NCBI GenBank assembly: GCA_958296245.1
Contig: OY282458.1
Location: 1,052,440-1,116,439, forward strand
Length of the DNA stretch: 64,000 nt
From: an uncultured Dehalococcoidia bacterium
GTDB lineage: Bacteria; Chloroflexota; Dehalococcoidia; Lucifugimonadales; G958296245
Reading direction: 5' to 3'
Part shown: positions 8,472 to 17,891 of the stretch, in pieces
Numbering within the stretch: the stretch's first letter is position 1
How the letters are laid out: every line of letters starts with the position of its first letter
Translations under genes and position numbers: made by a program
The notes under the pieces: generated by a model
What the model was told of the DNA's origin: nothing
Databases searched by the model: none
Seen by the model: the letters and a program-made list of their open reading frames with translations, nothing else

Positions 8472-10058
8472 GTGCTGGACACAGGGCCGACCCTAGACCG
8501 CCTTCGCCGTACCGGCGCGGTTGCCCGGACGTGGCGGAGGGATCACAGCCTGTGGCGGCCGGGTGAGAGCGGCGCCCTCGCGTGGCTCGATCTGCCGGAG
8601 TCGATGCTGCCGAACTGCGCCGGCCTCTCACGGATCGCGTCCGAGGTGGCCGCGGAAGGTGTCGGGCGCGTCGTACTGCTGGGCATGGGCGGAAGCAGCC
8701 TCGCCCCCCTGGCGCTGTCAGCCGCCTTCGGGCCGCAGCCCGGCTTCCCGGAGTTGGTCGTGTTGGACTCCACGGCGCCGGACTGGGTCGGGCGCGTCTC
8801 GAGATCCTCAGACCCCGGCAGGACGCTCTTCGTCGTATCTTCCAAGTCGGGAGAGACTACCGAGACCGACGCCCTCTACCGGTACTTCCGGCGTTCCGTG
8901 GAATCCCATGTCGGCGAGGAGAACGCGGGTGGGCGCTTCGTTGCGGTAACGGACCCCGGCTCGCCCTTGGAGCGGCTGGCTCGGAGGGACCGTTTCCGTG
9001 CAGTATTCCTCGATCCGCCCGGCGTGGTTGGCCGTTACTCGGCGCTCTCGTTCTTCGGACTCGTCCCCTCGGCGCTGTCCGGGCTCGACGTTTACAAGCT
9101 CCTTGAGCGCGGCGCCGGGATGCGCCGGCTCTGTGGGGCGGAGGCGGCGCCGGAGGAGAACCCCGGCGTCCTGCTTGGCGCCGCGATGGGCCACGCTGCT
9201 ATGGAAGGCCGGGACAAGCTGACGCTGGTAACGTCCCCGTCTATAGCGGCCTTCGGGCTGTGGGTGGAGCAGTTGGTTGCGGAGAGCACCGGGAAAGGGG
9301 GCGGGGGCATCGTTCCGGTGACCGGGGAGCCACTGATGCCGCCGGGCGCGTACGGCCGCGACAGGCTGTTCGTATACCTGCGATTGGACGGCGACCCCAA
9401 CGCTGCCGCCGACGAAGGGGTTGCGGCGCTGGAGGCGGCGGGGCGCCCGGTGGTGAGGATCCGGCTCGCCGACGCCTACGACTTGGGCTCCGAGTTCTTC
9501 CGGTGGGAGTTCGCCACGGCGCTGGCGGGGACGGCGCTCGGAATCTATCCGTTCGACCAACCGGACGTGGAGCTTACCAAGCAGAACACCAGGGAGCTTC
9601 TGGCCGGCCATGCGGCCACGGGTCTGCTGCCGCAGGCCCAGGCTCCCACGAGCCTGAACGGACTGCTGGCGCAGGCCCAGCCCGGGGACTACCTAGCGAT
9701 CATGGCCTACACGGACTCTACCCCCGCCGTCGACGCGGCCTTGGCCGCGCTCCGAGCGGCAGCGGCGGAGAGTCATGGGATTGCCGCCACGGTGGGCTAC
9801 GGGCCGCGCCTCCTGCACTCGACGGGCCAGCTTCACAAGGGCGGCCCCGGCTCCGGGCTGTTCCTCCAGCTCACCGCGGCCCACCGCCGCGATCTCCCGG
9901 TACCCGGCAAGCCATACACCTTCGGCGCCCTGACCGGCCTGCAGGCCCTGGCCGACCTCGCGGCCCTCGAGTCGAAGGGCCGTAGGGTAGCGCGGGTGGA
10001 CCTGGGCAGCGACCCCGTTTCTGCGCTATCCGGCCTGCGGAACGGGATAACGAGGTAG
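8472..10058 (+). CDS. pgi: Glucose-6-phosphate isomerase (transaldolase-linked type)
   Basis: A 528-residue member of the PGI family, interconverting glucose-6- and fructose-6-phosphate. The two SIS-fold halves show 'VVLLGMGGSSLAPLALS' and the phosphate-binding 'SSKSGETTETDALY'; later, 'QPDVELTKQNTRELL' and 'LHSTGQLHKGGPGSGLFLQ' match the C-terminal helices. It resembles the PGI half of bifunctional transaldolase/PGI proteins more than the free-standing E. coli-type enzyme. GTG at 8472 is the first start that keeps the full N-terminus. Convergent with the ribokinase gene, only 33 bases apart. Confidence 0.92.
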   Translation: MLDTGPTLDRLRRTGAVARTWRRDHSLWRPGESGALAWLDLPESMLPNCAGLSRIASEVAAEGVGRVVLLGMGGSSLAPLALSAAFGPQPGFPELVVLDSTAPDWVGRVSRSSDPGRTLFVVSSKSGETTETDALYRYFRRSVESHVGEENAGGRFVAVTDPGSPLERLARRDRFRAVFLDPPGVVGRYSALSFFGLVPSALSGLDVYKLLERGAGMRRLCGAEAAPEENPGVLLGAAMGHAAMEGRDKLTLVTSPSIAAFGLWVEQLVAESTGKGGGGIVPVTGEPLMPPGAYGRDRLFVYLRLDGDPNAAADEGVAALEAAGRPVVRIRLADAYDLGSEFFRWEFATALAGTALGIYPFDQPDVELTKQNTRELLAGHAATGLLPQAQAPTSLNGLLAQAQPGDYLAIMAYTDSTPAVDAALAALRAAAAESHGIAATVGYGPRLLHSTGQLHKGGPGSGLFLQLTAAHRRDLPVPGKPYTFGALTGLQALADLAALESKGRRVARVDLGSDPVSALSGLRNGITR

Positions 10059-10091
10059 CAGGCAGCCCTGACCACCGCCTTGAGATCCCCG

Positions 10092-11024
10092 CTAGCCAGA
10101 GGCCAAGAGCGCCTCCACCTCCGCCCTTGAGGGCATGGCCTCCTGTGCGCCCGGCTTCGTCACCGCCAGCGCGCCCGCCGCCGCGCCGTACCTGACCGCC
10201 TCTCCCATGGGCTTGCCCTCGGCAAGGGAGCACGTCATGGCGGCGCCGAAAGCATCTCCCGCCGCAACGGTGTCCGACGCCTCCACCCGGTATGCCGGCA
10301 CGTACCCGCCGTCCTCGTCAGCCAGGAAGAACGCCCCGTCTTCGCCCATCTTCACCACGACCGCTTGCACTCCGCGACCGATCAGGGCCCGCGCTGCGGC
10401 CTCCGCCGACGCTGCGTCCTTGACCTCCACGCCGGTCAGCGCTGCGGCCTCGGTCTGATTCGGCGTCAGCACGTCGACCACCGCGTACGCCTCCGGTGGG
10501 AAGCCCACTGCCGGGGAGGGGTCCCAGACGACCCGCACCCCCATCTCCTTTGCGATGCGGGCGGCCTTCAGCGAAGTGGCCGCCGGTATCTCCAATTGCA
10601 GCATCAGCGCGTCCGCCCCATCCAGCGCCGACTCGACCGCGCCGACCTGCCTGTCGTCGCACCGCATGTTTGCGCCGTATATCGCCACTATATGATTCTG
10701 CCGGGCCGCGTCCAGCAGGATCAGGGCAATGCCGGACGCGGCGCCTGCATCCTCCGCGACGCTGCTCACGTCCACGCCGCAGGCCCTCAGGTCCTCGAGG
10801 AGTCCCGGGCCGAACATGTCCTTGCCCACGCGGCCAACCATCTTTGCCGATGCATCCATCCGGGCCGCCGCCACTGCCTGGTTCCCCCCCTTGCCGCCCG
10901 GCGCCGTATAGAATTCGCCGCCCAAGATGGTCTCGCCTGGCGCCGGCAGCCTGGGAGCGGTCCCGATCAGGTCCATGTTGATGCCGCCTAGTACGACGAT
11001 AGTAGGCTTCTTGATGAAGCTCAT
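10092..11024 (-). CDS. rbsK: Ribokinase (PfkB family)
   Basis: A 310-residue PfkB-fold sugar kinase. The N-terminal strand 'VVLGGINMDLIGTAPRLP' and 'APGGKGGNQAVAAARMDA' are ribokinase signatures (GGKGxNQA). The C-terminal active site is 'SDTVAAGDAFGAAM'; family members usually have DTTGAGD, so V and A replace T and G but the catalytic aspartate remains. 'WDPSPA' and 'LTPNQTEA' complete the fold. The ATG at 11024 has GGAGG eight bases upstream. Product would be ribose-5-phosphate, feeding the transaldolase/transketolase reactions encoded nearby; other pentoses or nucleosides remain possible. Confidence 0.9.
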   Translation of the reverse strand: MSFIKKPTIVVLGGINMDLIGTAPRLPAPGETILGGEFYTAPGGKGGNQAVAAARMDASAKMVGRVGKDMFGPGLLEDLRACGVDVSSVAEDAGAASGIALILLDAARQNHIVAIYGANMRCDDRQVGAVESALDGADALMLQLEIPAATSLKAARIAKEMGVRVVWDPSPAVGFPPEAYAVVDVLTPNQTEAAALTGVEVKDAASAEAAARALIGRGVQAVVVKMGEDGAFFLADEDGGYVPAYRVEASDTVAAGDAFGAAMTCSLAEGKPMGEAVRYGAAAGALAVTKPGAQEAMPSRAEVEALLASG

Positions 11025-11068
11025 GGTCGAACCTCCGTATGCGGAGCGTCGAGAGCGGGCGTGCGCAG

Positions 11069-11077
11069 TCTATAGCA
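11069..11077 (-). promoter_or_regulatory. Extended -10 upstream of ribokinase gene
   Basis: On the minus strand TG-C-TATAGA lies about 45 bases before the rbsK ATG. No convincing -35. Sequence match only; part of a recurring TG-N-TATANT pattern in this window. Confidence 0.35.
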
Positions 11078-11127
11078 ATGACGATATGGACGCCTTGCTC
11101 GCAGAATCCAGGCAATCCCGGTAGGCG

Positions 11128-12567
11128 TCAGAGATAGCCGAACAGCGGTGGGAAGGCGGCGATGACGAACCCCGCCCACACGGCATGGACGGGCAGGTAG
11201 CCTGTCTGCCAGCGTTCCAGGGAGGAGAATGAGCCGCGGCCGAGCAGGAAGCGCGCGTAGAGCCAGACCGACCACGCCAGGTTGACGAGCAGGATGACGT
11301 TTTCCCCCAACGCCGCCGTCTTGTTGGCGCTGAACCCGAACTCGAATATGCGCCCCGCGATTGCAGCCAGCGCAAAGACGTCGACCGCGATGGCAACCAC
11401 CACCAAGAGCAACTGCATCACGTCGAAGGCGCCGCCCGGCGCCTTTGGGTCTCGCGCCGAGACGGAGAAGAGCAGCAGGCCAAGGACCAACACCAGCAGC
11501 AGGTCGAAGACGATGAGCACGTCCCGTTCCAGATCCGTCCATCTGCCCGTCCACACCATCACTCCCAGGAAGACCAGCAGCATCACGGCGAACGGCGGCG
11601 TGAAGACACGCGTGAGCATCGGCGCTATGTTCCCGGCGAGGCTCTGCCTCGTCTCCACCAGCCAGGCGCCGACTATGACCGCGCCGAGCGCGCCGCACGG
11701 CAGCAGCCACTCCGTCGCCAGCGCCGTAGCGTCCAGGTCGACGAGGGCGAACATGCCCCAGGTCAAGACCGTGAACACGCCGCCGCCGAGCGCAATGAGT
11801 ACGTAGTAGATGAACAACTCGCCGGAGAACCGCACGAAGTCCATGCGCGCCCCGGCGGAACGCCAACGGTCTCCCAAGTATGCGGCGCCGACTGCCAGCC
11901 ACAACAATATCGGCACGTGGATCACCGTGAGCATCTCGGTAGAGCCGGCCGTCTCGAACGGGAAGACGTTGGCGAAAACGGCCGCCGCGGCGAATGGCGC
12001 GGCCAGCAGGAGCGAGCGGACCACGTCGAAGCCGCGCTTCCAGACGAAGTAGCCGGCCAGCAGCGGCAACACGAAGAGGCTGACGTTCCGGGAGTAGAAC
12101 ATCATGTCATCGCCGCTTCCCCAGAGCCGGATGCCGAACAGCTCGGGAGCTTTTATGGACAGGGCGGCTACGGTTGCCAGACCAAGAACGACGACGGCCT
12201 CGGTGCGCGGGTCACTCCCGCCGGGGCCGTCGTCAGAGGAGTCGGGTACGAGCAGGGCCAATGCTCGCTTCAAGAGCGGCAACGACCTTCCGGTATCATC
12301 GCCGGCAGCGGGCTGTTCCCACAACTGCCCGGCGTGCGCTCGCCCGAACTCGCGTGTGGCGGCGTCGATGCTCCCCATGCGCTTGACGGCTATCAGGAAG
12401 GCTTCGCCGCCGGTCAGGCCGGTATCCTGGAGTGCGGCCATCTGATCCCGCAGACGGCCTTCAAGCTCCTCCAAGCTGGGGGTTTGGATCGTCCGGCGGC
12501 GGCGCAGGTACGCCCGCCACCGGGCGATCTGGTCCTCCAACGTGTCCCCGTTCGCTTCCTTATTCAC
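11128..12567 (-). CDS. Multi-pass membrane protein with N-terminal permease-prefix-like domain
   Basis: A 479-residue protein. The first ~100 residues are soluble and helical ('WRAYLRRRRTIQTPSLEELEG', 'GEAFLIAVKRMGSIDAATRE'), resembling the permease-prefix/HAAS-type regulatory domain found before membrane segments. From about residue 125 on there are roughly ten or more hydrophobic helices, with no enzymatic motif I recognise. GTG start at 12567 with no strong Shine-Dalgarno sequence, so the exact start is uncertain. It stands alone between the ribokinase gene and a divergent membrane gene. A DUF4153-like or sensory membrane role is possible; function unknown. Confidence 0.75.
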   Translation of the reverse strand: MNKEANGDTLEDQIARWRAYLRRRRTIQTPSLEELEGRLRDQMAALQDTGLTGGEAFLIAVKRMGSIDAATREFGRAHAGQLWEQPAAGDDTGRSLPLLKRALALLVPDSSDDGPGGSDPRTEAVVVLGLATVAALSIKAPELFGIRLWGSGDDMMFYSRNVSLFVLPLLAGYFVWKRGFDVVRSLLLAAPFAAAAVFANVFPFETAGSTEMLTVIHVPILLWLAVGAAYLGDRWRSAGARMDFVRFSGELFIYYVLIALGGGVFTVLTWGMFALVDLDATALATEWLLPCGALGAVIVGAWLVETRQSLAGNIAPMLTRVFTPPFAVMLLVFLGVMVWTGRWTDLERDVLIVFDLLLVLVLGLLLFSVSARDPKAPGGAFDVMQLLLVVVAIAVDVFALAAIAGRIFEFGFSANKTAALGENVILLVNLAWSVWLYARFLLGRGSFSSLERWQTGYLPVHAVWAGFVIAAFPPLFGYL

Positions 12568-12765
12568 GGTGGGCGGTTATGTCTGTCCCAGCTCGGATAC
12601 GCCCCCAACATGGGGCAACGCTTGCAAGGCAGCCCCAGTATACGACGCCGCCATTCGGTCTTCCAAACCCTCGGTCACGCCGGAGTCTGGGACAGGTCCG
12701 TCACGCTGCGCTGCGCCAAGTTCTCATGAGGCAGCGAGTTATGAGCGTCGGCGCGGGTATGCCTC

Positions 12766-12774
12766 TGCTATAAT
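12766..12774 (+). promoter_or_regulatory. Extended -10 upstream of VC0807-family gene
   Basis: TG-C-TATAAT, a perfect -10 with the TG extension, 54 bases before the ATG at 12828. No clear -35. It also lies in the divergent space shared with the minus-strand membrane gene. Confidence 0.5.
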
Positions 12775-12827
12775 CCGCCCGTCGCGCGGAAGGGCAGAAC
12801 AGATACTACGGACGACGGTAAACGGAA

Positions 12828-13568
12828 ATGGCCGCCAAGGCAAAGACGGAAAATCCCCTCCTCAGCCTGATGCTGAACGTCGTCGTTCCCGTCGTCGTGC
12901 TCACGGCGCTCAGCGGCGAGGACAGACTCGGGCCCGCGGGCGCTCTGCTGACGGCGTTGGCGTTTCCGGTCGCCTACGGCGCATACGATCTGATCCGCCG
13001 CAAGAACTTCAACCTCCTGTCCATCGTTGGGGTCGTAGGCGTCCTGCTGACGGGCGGCATCGGGCTGCTCGAACTGGACCCGCAATGGATAGCCGTCAAG
13101 GAGGCGGGCGTTCCGCTTGTCATAGGAGCGGCGGTAGTCGGGTCGCTGTGGACGCGATTCCCGCTCGTGCGGACCATTATGCGCCAAGTCATCGACTTCG
13201 AGCGCGTCACCAGTGCGTTGGAGGATAGAGACGCGCGGGACGCCTTCGAACGTCGGCTCGCCTACACAACCTATATGCTAGGGGGGTCGTTCCTCCTTTC
13301 GGCGGTGCTGAACTACGTCCTGGCGAGGCTGATCGTCGTCAGTCCCGCCGGGACGGCGGCCTTCAACCAGGAGCTCGGCAGAATGACGGCGCTCAGCCTC
13401 CCCGTGATCGCGGCGCCGCTCGCCATATTGTTGGCTCTGGCCGTGCTGTTCCTCGTTAGCGGCATTCGGAAGCAGACCGGCCTCGACGTGGTCGACATTC
13501 TCCGAGATTCTGGGCGGCGGGGTGGCGGCGCGGAGACGTCCGCAAGCCGCGGGAGGGGCTCCGAGTGA
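12828..13568 (+). CDS. VC0807-family integral membrane protein
   Basis: A 246-residue protein with about six hydrophobic helices. The segment 'LAFPVAYGAYDLIRRKNFN' followed by 'GVVGVLLTGGIGLLEL' and the helix-turn 'IAVKEAGVPLVIGAAVVGS' are typical of the VC0807 family, whose function is not established. The charged stretch 'LEDRDARDAFERRLAYTTY' in the middle should be cytoplasmic. The stop overlaps the start of the next gene in a GTGA, so both are translationally coupled, suggesting joint expression with a beta-propeller glycosidase-like protein. Confidence 0.8.
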   Translation: MAAKAKTENPLLSLMLNVVVPVVVLTALSGEDRLGPAGALLTALAFPVAYGAYDLIRRKNFNLLSIVGVVGVLLTGGIGLLELDPQWIAVKEAGVPLVIGAAVVGSLWTRFPLVRTIMRQVIDFERVTSALEDRDARDAFERRLAYTTYMLGGSFLLSAVLNYVLARLIVVSPAGTAAFNQELGRMTALSLPVIAAPLAILLALAVLFLVSGIRKQTGLDVVDILRDSGRRGGGAETSASRGRGSE

Positions 13569-15121
13569 AGCTGGGCGTCAGGGCCAGGGCGTATGGCCGC
13601 CGGGCGGGGCATCCCTGGTTGCCTTCCTCGAACCTGCGTCTCTCGGACGGCCCCCACCTGTTCTTGGACTGGCGCTTCGTACTCCCCGGCGAGATAGGGT
13701 TGATCGGCCCGCATTGGGCTGCGAGCGATGGCCGGGCCATCCCCCTCCGGGTATCGGACGCCCCCGAGTGGAAGAGTAGGGAGATCGACGCAACCTATGT
13801 GCCGGACGACGTGCCGCAGGGCATCCGGATAGCTGCTCAACCCGCCGAGAAGAGCAGTCCCTTCCCGGAGGGGGGGCCGCCGGGGGCGCGCATCATCCAC
13901 GACGAGGGTATATTCCGGACGTGGTACAAGCTGCCCGAGGACTCCGCCGAGGGCGTTCTCCACTACGCCGAGTCGTCCGACGGCTACGAGTGGGGCGGCG
14001 GGGCGGAGTGCAAAGTCGACTGGAGCGCCTGTCCCGAGGCGGCCGGCAGTGAGAGCCCGGAGGTCTTCGTGGACCCGACGGCCCCGGAGAGCGAGCGGTT
14101 CAAGATGTTCGTTCGCAGCGGCGTAGGAGCGACTTCCGAAGAGAGGGTGCGGATACTGCGAAAGTTCCAACGGACCCGCCCGGACGACGTATACCCCACC
14201 GCAGGCGATGAGCCGGAGCACCTATCGGGCATGTATGGGGCCGTGTCGGGCGACGGCGTCCGCTGGAAGGGGATCCCGGGCCCCCTGGTCATCCACTACA
14301 GCGACACCGCGAACGTCGTCCACTACGACGCGCAGTTGGAACGGTACGTCTGGTACGCGAGGTGCAACTGGTTCTACGGGCGGCGCTCGATAGGCAGGGC
14401 GGAGACGGATGACTTCCGCCGGTGGCCGGGGCCCGAGATGCTGGTCTGGCCGTCGACCGGACTCCACCCCTCCGACGATTGGTATACGAATAGCAAGACT
14501 ACCTACCCGGGCGCCGACAGCCATCACCTGATGTTTCCGGCGCTCTATCATCACGCGGACGACACCACGGAGGTCCGCATCTTCTCGAGCCCCGACGGCA
14601 TCGTCTGGTCGGAAGTCCCTGGAGGGGCCGTCCTGTCTCCCGGGCCGACCGGCGCCTGGGACGGCGGGTGCGTCTTCGGCGGCCTCGATCTGATCCCTCT
14701 GGCGGGCAACCGGGTTGCCCTGCCGTACACGGGCTACCTCTACCCGCACAAGTACCCGAGGAACAGCTTGACCATGAGGTCCAGGGTGGCTTATGCCCAG
14801 TGGACCGAGGGGCGGCTGGGCGCGCTCGAAGCGTCGGATTCCGGCAGCTTCACCACGTTGCCGCTGGTCTTCGACGGCAGGCGGCTCAGCCTGAACGTTC
14901 AGACCAAGCACGCCGGCCATGTTCTGGTAGAGGTTGCCGACAGAGAGGGCCGTCCTCTGCCGGGCCGCAGCTTCGACGAGGCCGACCCCATAGCCGGCGA
15001 CCATCTGGACCGTCCGGTAACCTGGAATGGCGAGCCGGACCTGAAGAAGCGGCCCGGCCAGCCCGTCCTCCTCCGGTTCAGACTAAGGGCCGCAAAGCTG
15101 TTCGCGTTCCGCTTTGCGTGA
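13565..15121 (+). CDS. GH43/GH32-like beta-propeller protein (putative glycoside hydrolase)
   Basis: A 518-residue protein with repeating beta-propeller phrases: 'DEGIFRTWYKLPE', 'LHYAESSDGYEW', 'FSSPDGIVWSEVP' and 'YAQWTEGRLGALEA'. Alternating short strands with 'SxDGxxW' turns are typical of five-bladed GH32/43/62/68-like enzymes. I see no signal peptide, so it is probably cytoplasmic. Catalytic acids cannot be assigned with confidence. The GTG start at 13565 overlaps the upstream membrane gene by four bases. Alternatives are a carbohydrate-binding or lyase-like propeller. The tRNA-Pro promoter begins 17 bases after its stop. Confidence 0.7.
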   Translation: MKLGVRARAYGRRAGHPWLPSSNLRLSDGPHLFLDWRFVLPGEIGLIGPHWAASDGRAIPLRVSDAPEWKSREIDATYVPDDVPQGIRIAAQPAEKSSPFPEGGPPGARIIHDEGIFRTWYKLPEDSAEGVLHYAESSDGYEWGGGAECKVDWSACPEAAGSESPEVFVDPTAPESERFKMFVRSGVGATSEERVRILRKFQRTRPDDVYPTAGDEPEHLSGMYGAVSGDGVRWKGIPGPLVIHYSDTANVVHYDAQLERYVWYARCNWFYGRRSIGRAETDDFRRWPGPEMLVWPSTGLHPSDDWYTNSKTTYPGADSHHLMFPALYHHADDTTEVRIFSSPDGIVWSEVPGGAVLSPGPTGAWDGGCVFGGLDLIPLAGNRVALPYTGYLYPHKYPRNSLTMRSRVAYAQWTEGRLGALEASDSGSFTTLPLVFDGRRLSLNVQTKHAGHVLVEVADREGRPLPGRSFDEADPIAGDHLDRPVTWNGEPDLKKRPGQPVLLRFRLRAAKLFAFRFA

Positions 15122-15137
15122 GGGCGCAGCGGCGCTG

Positions 15138-15167
15138 TTGAACCGCATCAAGGCCCTATGCTATGCT
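15138..15167 (+). promoter_or_regulatory. Promoter of tRNA-Pro
   Basis: TTGAAC (15138-15143), 18-bp spacer, TATGCT (15162-15167) with TG at 15159-15160. It lies 13 bases before the tRNA 5' end, a sensible distance for a tRNA promoter. Confidence 0.6.
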
Positions 15168-15180
15168 CGAGCTCACGTGT

Positions 15181-15257
15181 CGGGGTGTGGCGCAGCTTGG
15201 TAGCGCACCTGCATGGGGTGCAGGGGGCCACAGGTTCGAATCCTGTCACCCCGACCA
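15181..15257 (+). tRNA. tRNA-Pro (GGG)
   Basis: A complete cloverleaf of 77 bases. The acceptor stem CGGGGTG pairs with CACCCCG, the D arm is GCGC...GCGC, the anticodon arm is CCTGC-ATGGGGT-GCAGG with anticodon GGG, and the T loop is GTTCGAATC. CCA is encoded at the 3' end. A hairpin-bounded repeat element begins 25 bases downstream. Confidence 0.96.
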
Positions 15258-15282
15258 AGGTCCCGCGTAGGCACGCCTCCCT

Positions 15283-15438
15283 AACAGGCTGCGGGAAGCG
15301 ATTCCGGCTTGCCTTGCAGCCCTCCCTTCCCGTCAAGGAATAGAAAGAGACCTCTGAGGGATACCCCTTTCGGCAGGTTCTCAGACCCCCGGCAAAGGGC
15401 TATGCCCCGCTGCGCCCCCGTGTTTCCGCAGCCTGCTG
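15283..15438. repeat. Inverted-repeat-bounded element (MITE-like) after tRNA-Pro
   Basis: The core CAGGCTGCGG at 15285-15294 is matched in inverted orientation by CCGCAGCCTG at 15426-15435, bounding about 156 bp with no ORF. Its right part (15379-15437) resembles 61109-61173 after tRNA-Gly closely, and its CCCCCGGC...GGGCT...GCCCC core resembles the 88-bp array unit. Probably a small non-autonomous mobile or REP-like element. Confidence 0.65.
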
Positions 15439-15441
15439 AGG

Positions 15442-16371
15442 TCACCCGCGAGTCGGGATGCGTATCCTCAAAGTGACCCATTCCCCGTCCACCTGGCGGT
15501 CCTCCACCGCCCCCCCAGTCTCCTCGCAGGCCTGGCGGACGCCGTCTTCGTCCTTCAGCAGGAAGCCCGATACGACCACGGCGCCGCCCGGCTTGACCGC
15601 CGAGGCGAGTATCCCGGCGAGTTCGATGACAACCTTCGCCGAGATGTTTGCCAGCGCCAGATCGTAGCTCTCACGCCTGACGCGCGGGTGCGGCAGTGAG
15701 CCGTTGGCGATGCTCACTACTCCGGCGGCGCCGTTCTCCGACGCGTTCGCTTCGGCCACCGCCGCCGCGGCCTCGTCGACGTCGAGGCCGAAGGCGAGGC
15801 GCGCGCCCAGTACCGCCGCCGCGATGGAGAGTATCCCCGACCCGCACCCGACGTCCAGCACGGACATGCCGGGTTTCACGCAAGCTTCGACCTGCTCCAA
15901 GCACATGCGGGTTGTCGGGTGGTGCCCGGTACCGAAGGCCATGCCCGGATCAAGTCTGATCACCAAGTCCCGCTCATCCGGTGTGAACTCCCTCCACGTA
16001 GGGACGACCACAAGCCGTTCAGCCGCCCGCAGAGGATGAAAGTGCTCCTTCCATGCCTCTTCCCATTCGCGCTCCTCGATCACCCTCTCGGTCAACGGCG
16101 ATATGGGGGCTATCTGCGACATCAGCCGGACCCCGACGTCGATGCGTCCGCGCCGCTCCTTCGCCTCCTGGTCCAGCGGGTAGAACGTCTTGACGGTCAC
16201 CCGGTCCGGGGCGGGTGGGCGCTCCCCCTCGTCTGGGCTGTACCCTCCCGGCTCCTCGGTGACCACGCCGCCCTTCCCGTATCGGCGGAACAGGTGGCTG
16301 AGCGGCTCCACGTACTCGGCGGGAGCCTCGATGCTCAGCTCCACCCACTTCGGGCTTACGGCTTCCGCCAT
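15442..16371 (-). CDS. prmA: Ribosomal protein L11 methyltransferase
   Basis: A 309-residue SAM-dependent methyltransferase that trimethylates ribosomal protein L11. The substrate-binding N-terminal domain runs to about residue 120. Then come 'LDPGMAFGTGHHPTTRMCL' (a PrmA hallmark), SAM motif I 'VLDVGCGSGILSIAA' and 'DLALANIS', the NPxx-like motif. ATG at 16371 has AGGA about eight bases upstream; a longer frame with a proline-rich start was rejected. It follows dnaJ and hrcA in the same direction, the common order dnaJ-prmA, but with a 311-base gap. Confidence 0.94.
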   Translation of the reverse strand: MAEAVSPKWVELSIEAPAEYVEPLSHLFRRYGKGGVVTEEPGGYSPDEGERPPAPDRVTVKTFYPLDQEAKERRGRIDVGVRLMSQIAPISPLTERVIEEREWEEAWKEHFHPLRAAERLVVVPTWREFTPDERDLVIRLDPGMAFGTGHHPTTRMCLEQVEACVKPGMSVLDVGCGSGILSIAAAVLGARLAFGLDVDEAAAAVAEANASENGAAGVVSIANGSLPHPRVRRESYDLALANISAKVVIELAGILASAVKPGGAVVVSGFLLKDEDGVRQACEETGGAVEDRQVDGEWVTLRIRIPTRG

Positions 16372-16682
16372 GCTTGCCGTCCTAATCCGCCGCGCCTCGC
16401 CGGAAGGCGGGTCCCACCGGCCCTGATCATCGGGAGAGCCGGGATCCTCGGGATATGTAACATTCCGTAACGGGGCGCCGAGGAGCATAGCCCCTTTGCC
16501 GGTACTGAAGATGCCCCTCAGACATAAATCTCCTTCCCTTCCTGGCAGAGGGGAATAAGGGACGGGCGCGGAAGTGTGACGGAGGCCGCGGCGGGCCAGG
16601 CGCGCGAGGTGGCAGGTTCACTGGAGAAGCGAATAGACTATGAGTCCTAAGAACAGCAAGCTAAAAATGACTGGTCCCGGGG

Positions 16683-17822
16683 TTACTCTTCGAGGCCGCC
16701 TATGGAGTCCTTGAACTTCTCGAACCAGCTTCTATTCCGTCCGATGCCGGGGGCGCTGCTCCCGAAGGTCGTTGACAGATCCTCCAAGAGCCGCCGCTGT
16801 TCCTCCGTCAGCGACTTGGGCGTCTCCACCACGATGTAGACCAGCTGGTCGCCCTTCTCGGAGGGTCTGCGGAGGTGGGGCACGCCCTCATCCTTGAGGG
16901 TGATCACGTCCCCGGTCTGGGTGCCCGGCGGCACGGAGATCTCGGCCTCGCCTTCCAGCGTGGGTACTTCCAGAAGGCCTCCCAGGGCGGCTAGGGCGAC
17001 GTTGATCGGCTGTGTCAGGAGGATGTCGGATCCCTCCCGCCGGAATATCGCGTGCGGCGAGACCATGATCGAGACGTACAGGTCGCCTGCGGAGCCTCCG
17101 TTGGCGCCCGGCTCCCCTTCTCCGCTGAGCCTGATTTGGTTGTTGGTCTCTATCCCTGCCGGGACCGACACGACCAGCTTCCTGGTCCTGGTCTCGCGCC
17201 CTCTACCGCGGCACTGGGTGCACTGCTTGGCGATGATCTTTCCTTCCCCCCGGCACGTCCCGCAGGTCGCCACTTGGGTGAACTGCCCAAAGATGCTTTG
17301 GTGGGAGCGCCGAACCTGCCCCGACCCGGCGCAGGCCGTGCATACGGCTGGGGTGGCGCCCGGCTCGCTCCGGCCGCCCTTGCACCTGGAGCACGTCTCG
17401 TTTCGTCGGATATCCACGGGCTTCTCGGCTCCGAACACGGACTCTTCGAAGCTCACCCTCAGCCTGTAGCTCAGGTCGGCGCCCCGCGCGGCTGCGCCGC
17501 GTGAGCGGGTGGGGCTCCCGCTGAAGAATGCGTCGAAGAGGTCGCCGAATCCGCCGAACGTGTCGAAGCCGTCGAAACCGCGCGCGCCGTTGCTCTCTAC
17601 GCCGGCGTGCCCGAACCGGTCGTAGCTTGCCCGCTTGCCCGGGTCGGTCAAGACCTGGTAGGCCTCGTTGACCTCTTTGAACCTCTCGGCTGCCCCGTCC
17701 TTCTTGTTCCGGTCGGGGTGGTACTCGAGGGCGAGCTTGCGGAACGCCTTCTTAAGCTCCTCGTCGGAGGCGTCCTTGCCCACCCCTAGAATCTCGTAGT
17801 AGTCGCGTTTGCGGGTCGTCAT
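16683..17822 (-). CDS. dnaJ: Chaperone protein DnaJ
   Basis: A 379-residue type I DnaJ, the co-chaperone that stimulates DnaK and delivers substrates. The J domain (1-70) has the HPD motif in 'EYHPDRNKK'; a Gly/Phe-rich segment follows ('[19 protein letters not shown]'). Four zinc-finger motifs are visible: [23 protein letters not shown] and CTQCRGRG. The C-terminal substrate domains are complete. ATG at 17822. hrcA ends 69 bases upstream, so they probably share a transcript; grpE and dnaK, usually between hrcA and dnaJ, are absent. Confidence 0.96.
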   Translation of the reverse strand: MTTRKRDYYEILGVGKDASDEELKKAFRKLALEYHPDRNKKDGAAERFKEVNEAYQVLTDPGKRASYDRFGHAGVESNGARGFDGFDTFGGFGDLFDAFFSGSPTRSRGAAARGADLSYRLRVSFEESVFGAEKPVDIRRNETCSRCKGGRSEPGATPAVCTACAGSGQVRRSHQSIFGQFTQVATCGTCRGEGKIIAKQCTQCRGRGRETRTRKLVVSVPAGIETNNQIRLSGEGEPGANGGSAGDLYVSIMVSPHAIFRREGSDILLTQPINVALAALGGLLEVPTLEGEAEISVPPGTQTGDVITLKDEGVPHLRRPSEKGDQLVYIVVETPKSLTEEQRRLLEDLSTTFGSSAPGIGRNRSWFEKFKDSIGGLEE

Positions 17823-17891
17823 TTGGGGTCCTGGCAGCGTGTCCCGGGGGCCGGGCCGGAAGCTCGGCGCCCAGGGTGGGGGCCCGGCGGG

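Noticed and set aside
16623-16682. Hydrophobic stretch VIFSLLFLGLIVYSLLQ on the minus strand right after dnaJ
   Set aside because: No ATG, GTG or TTG start in a sensible position and no ribosome-binding site; it may be a tiny membrane peptide or chance. Conservation would be needed.
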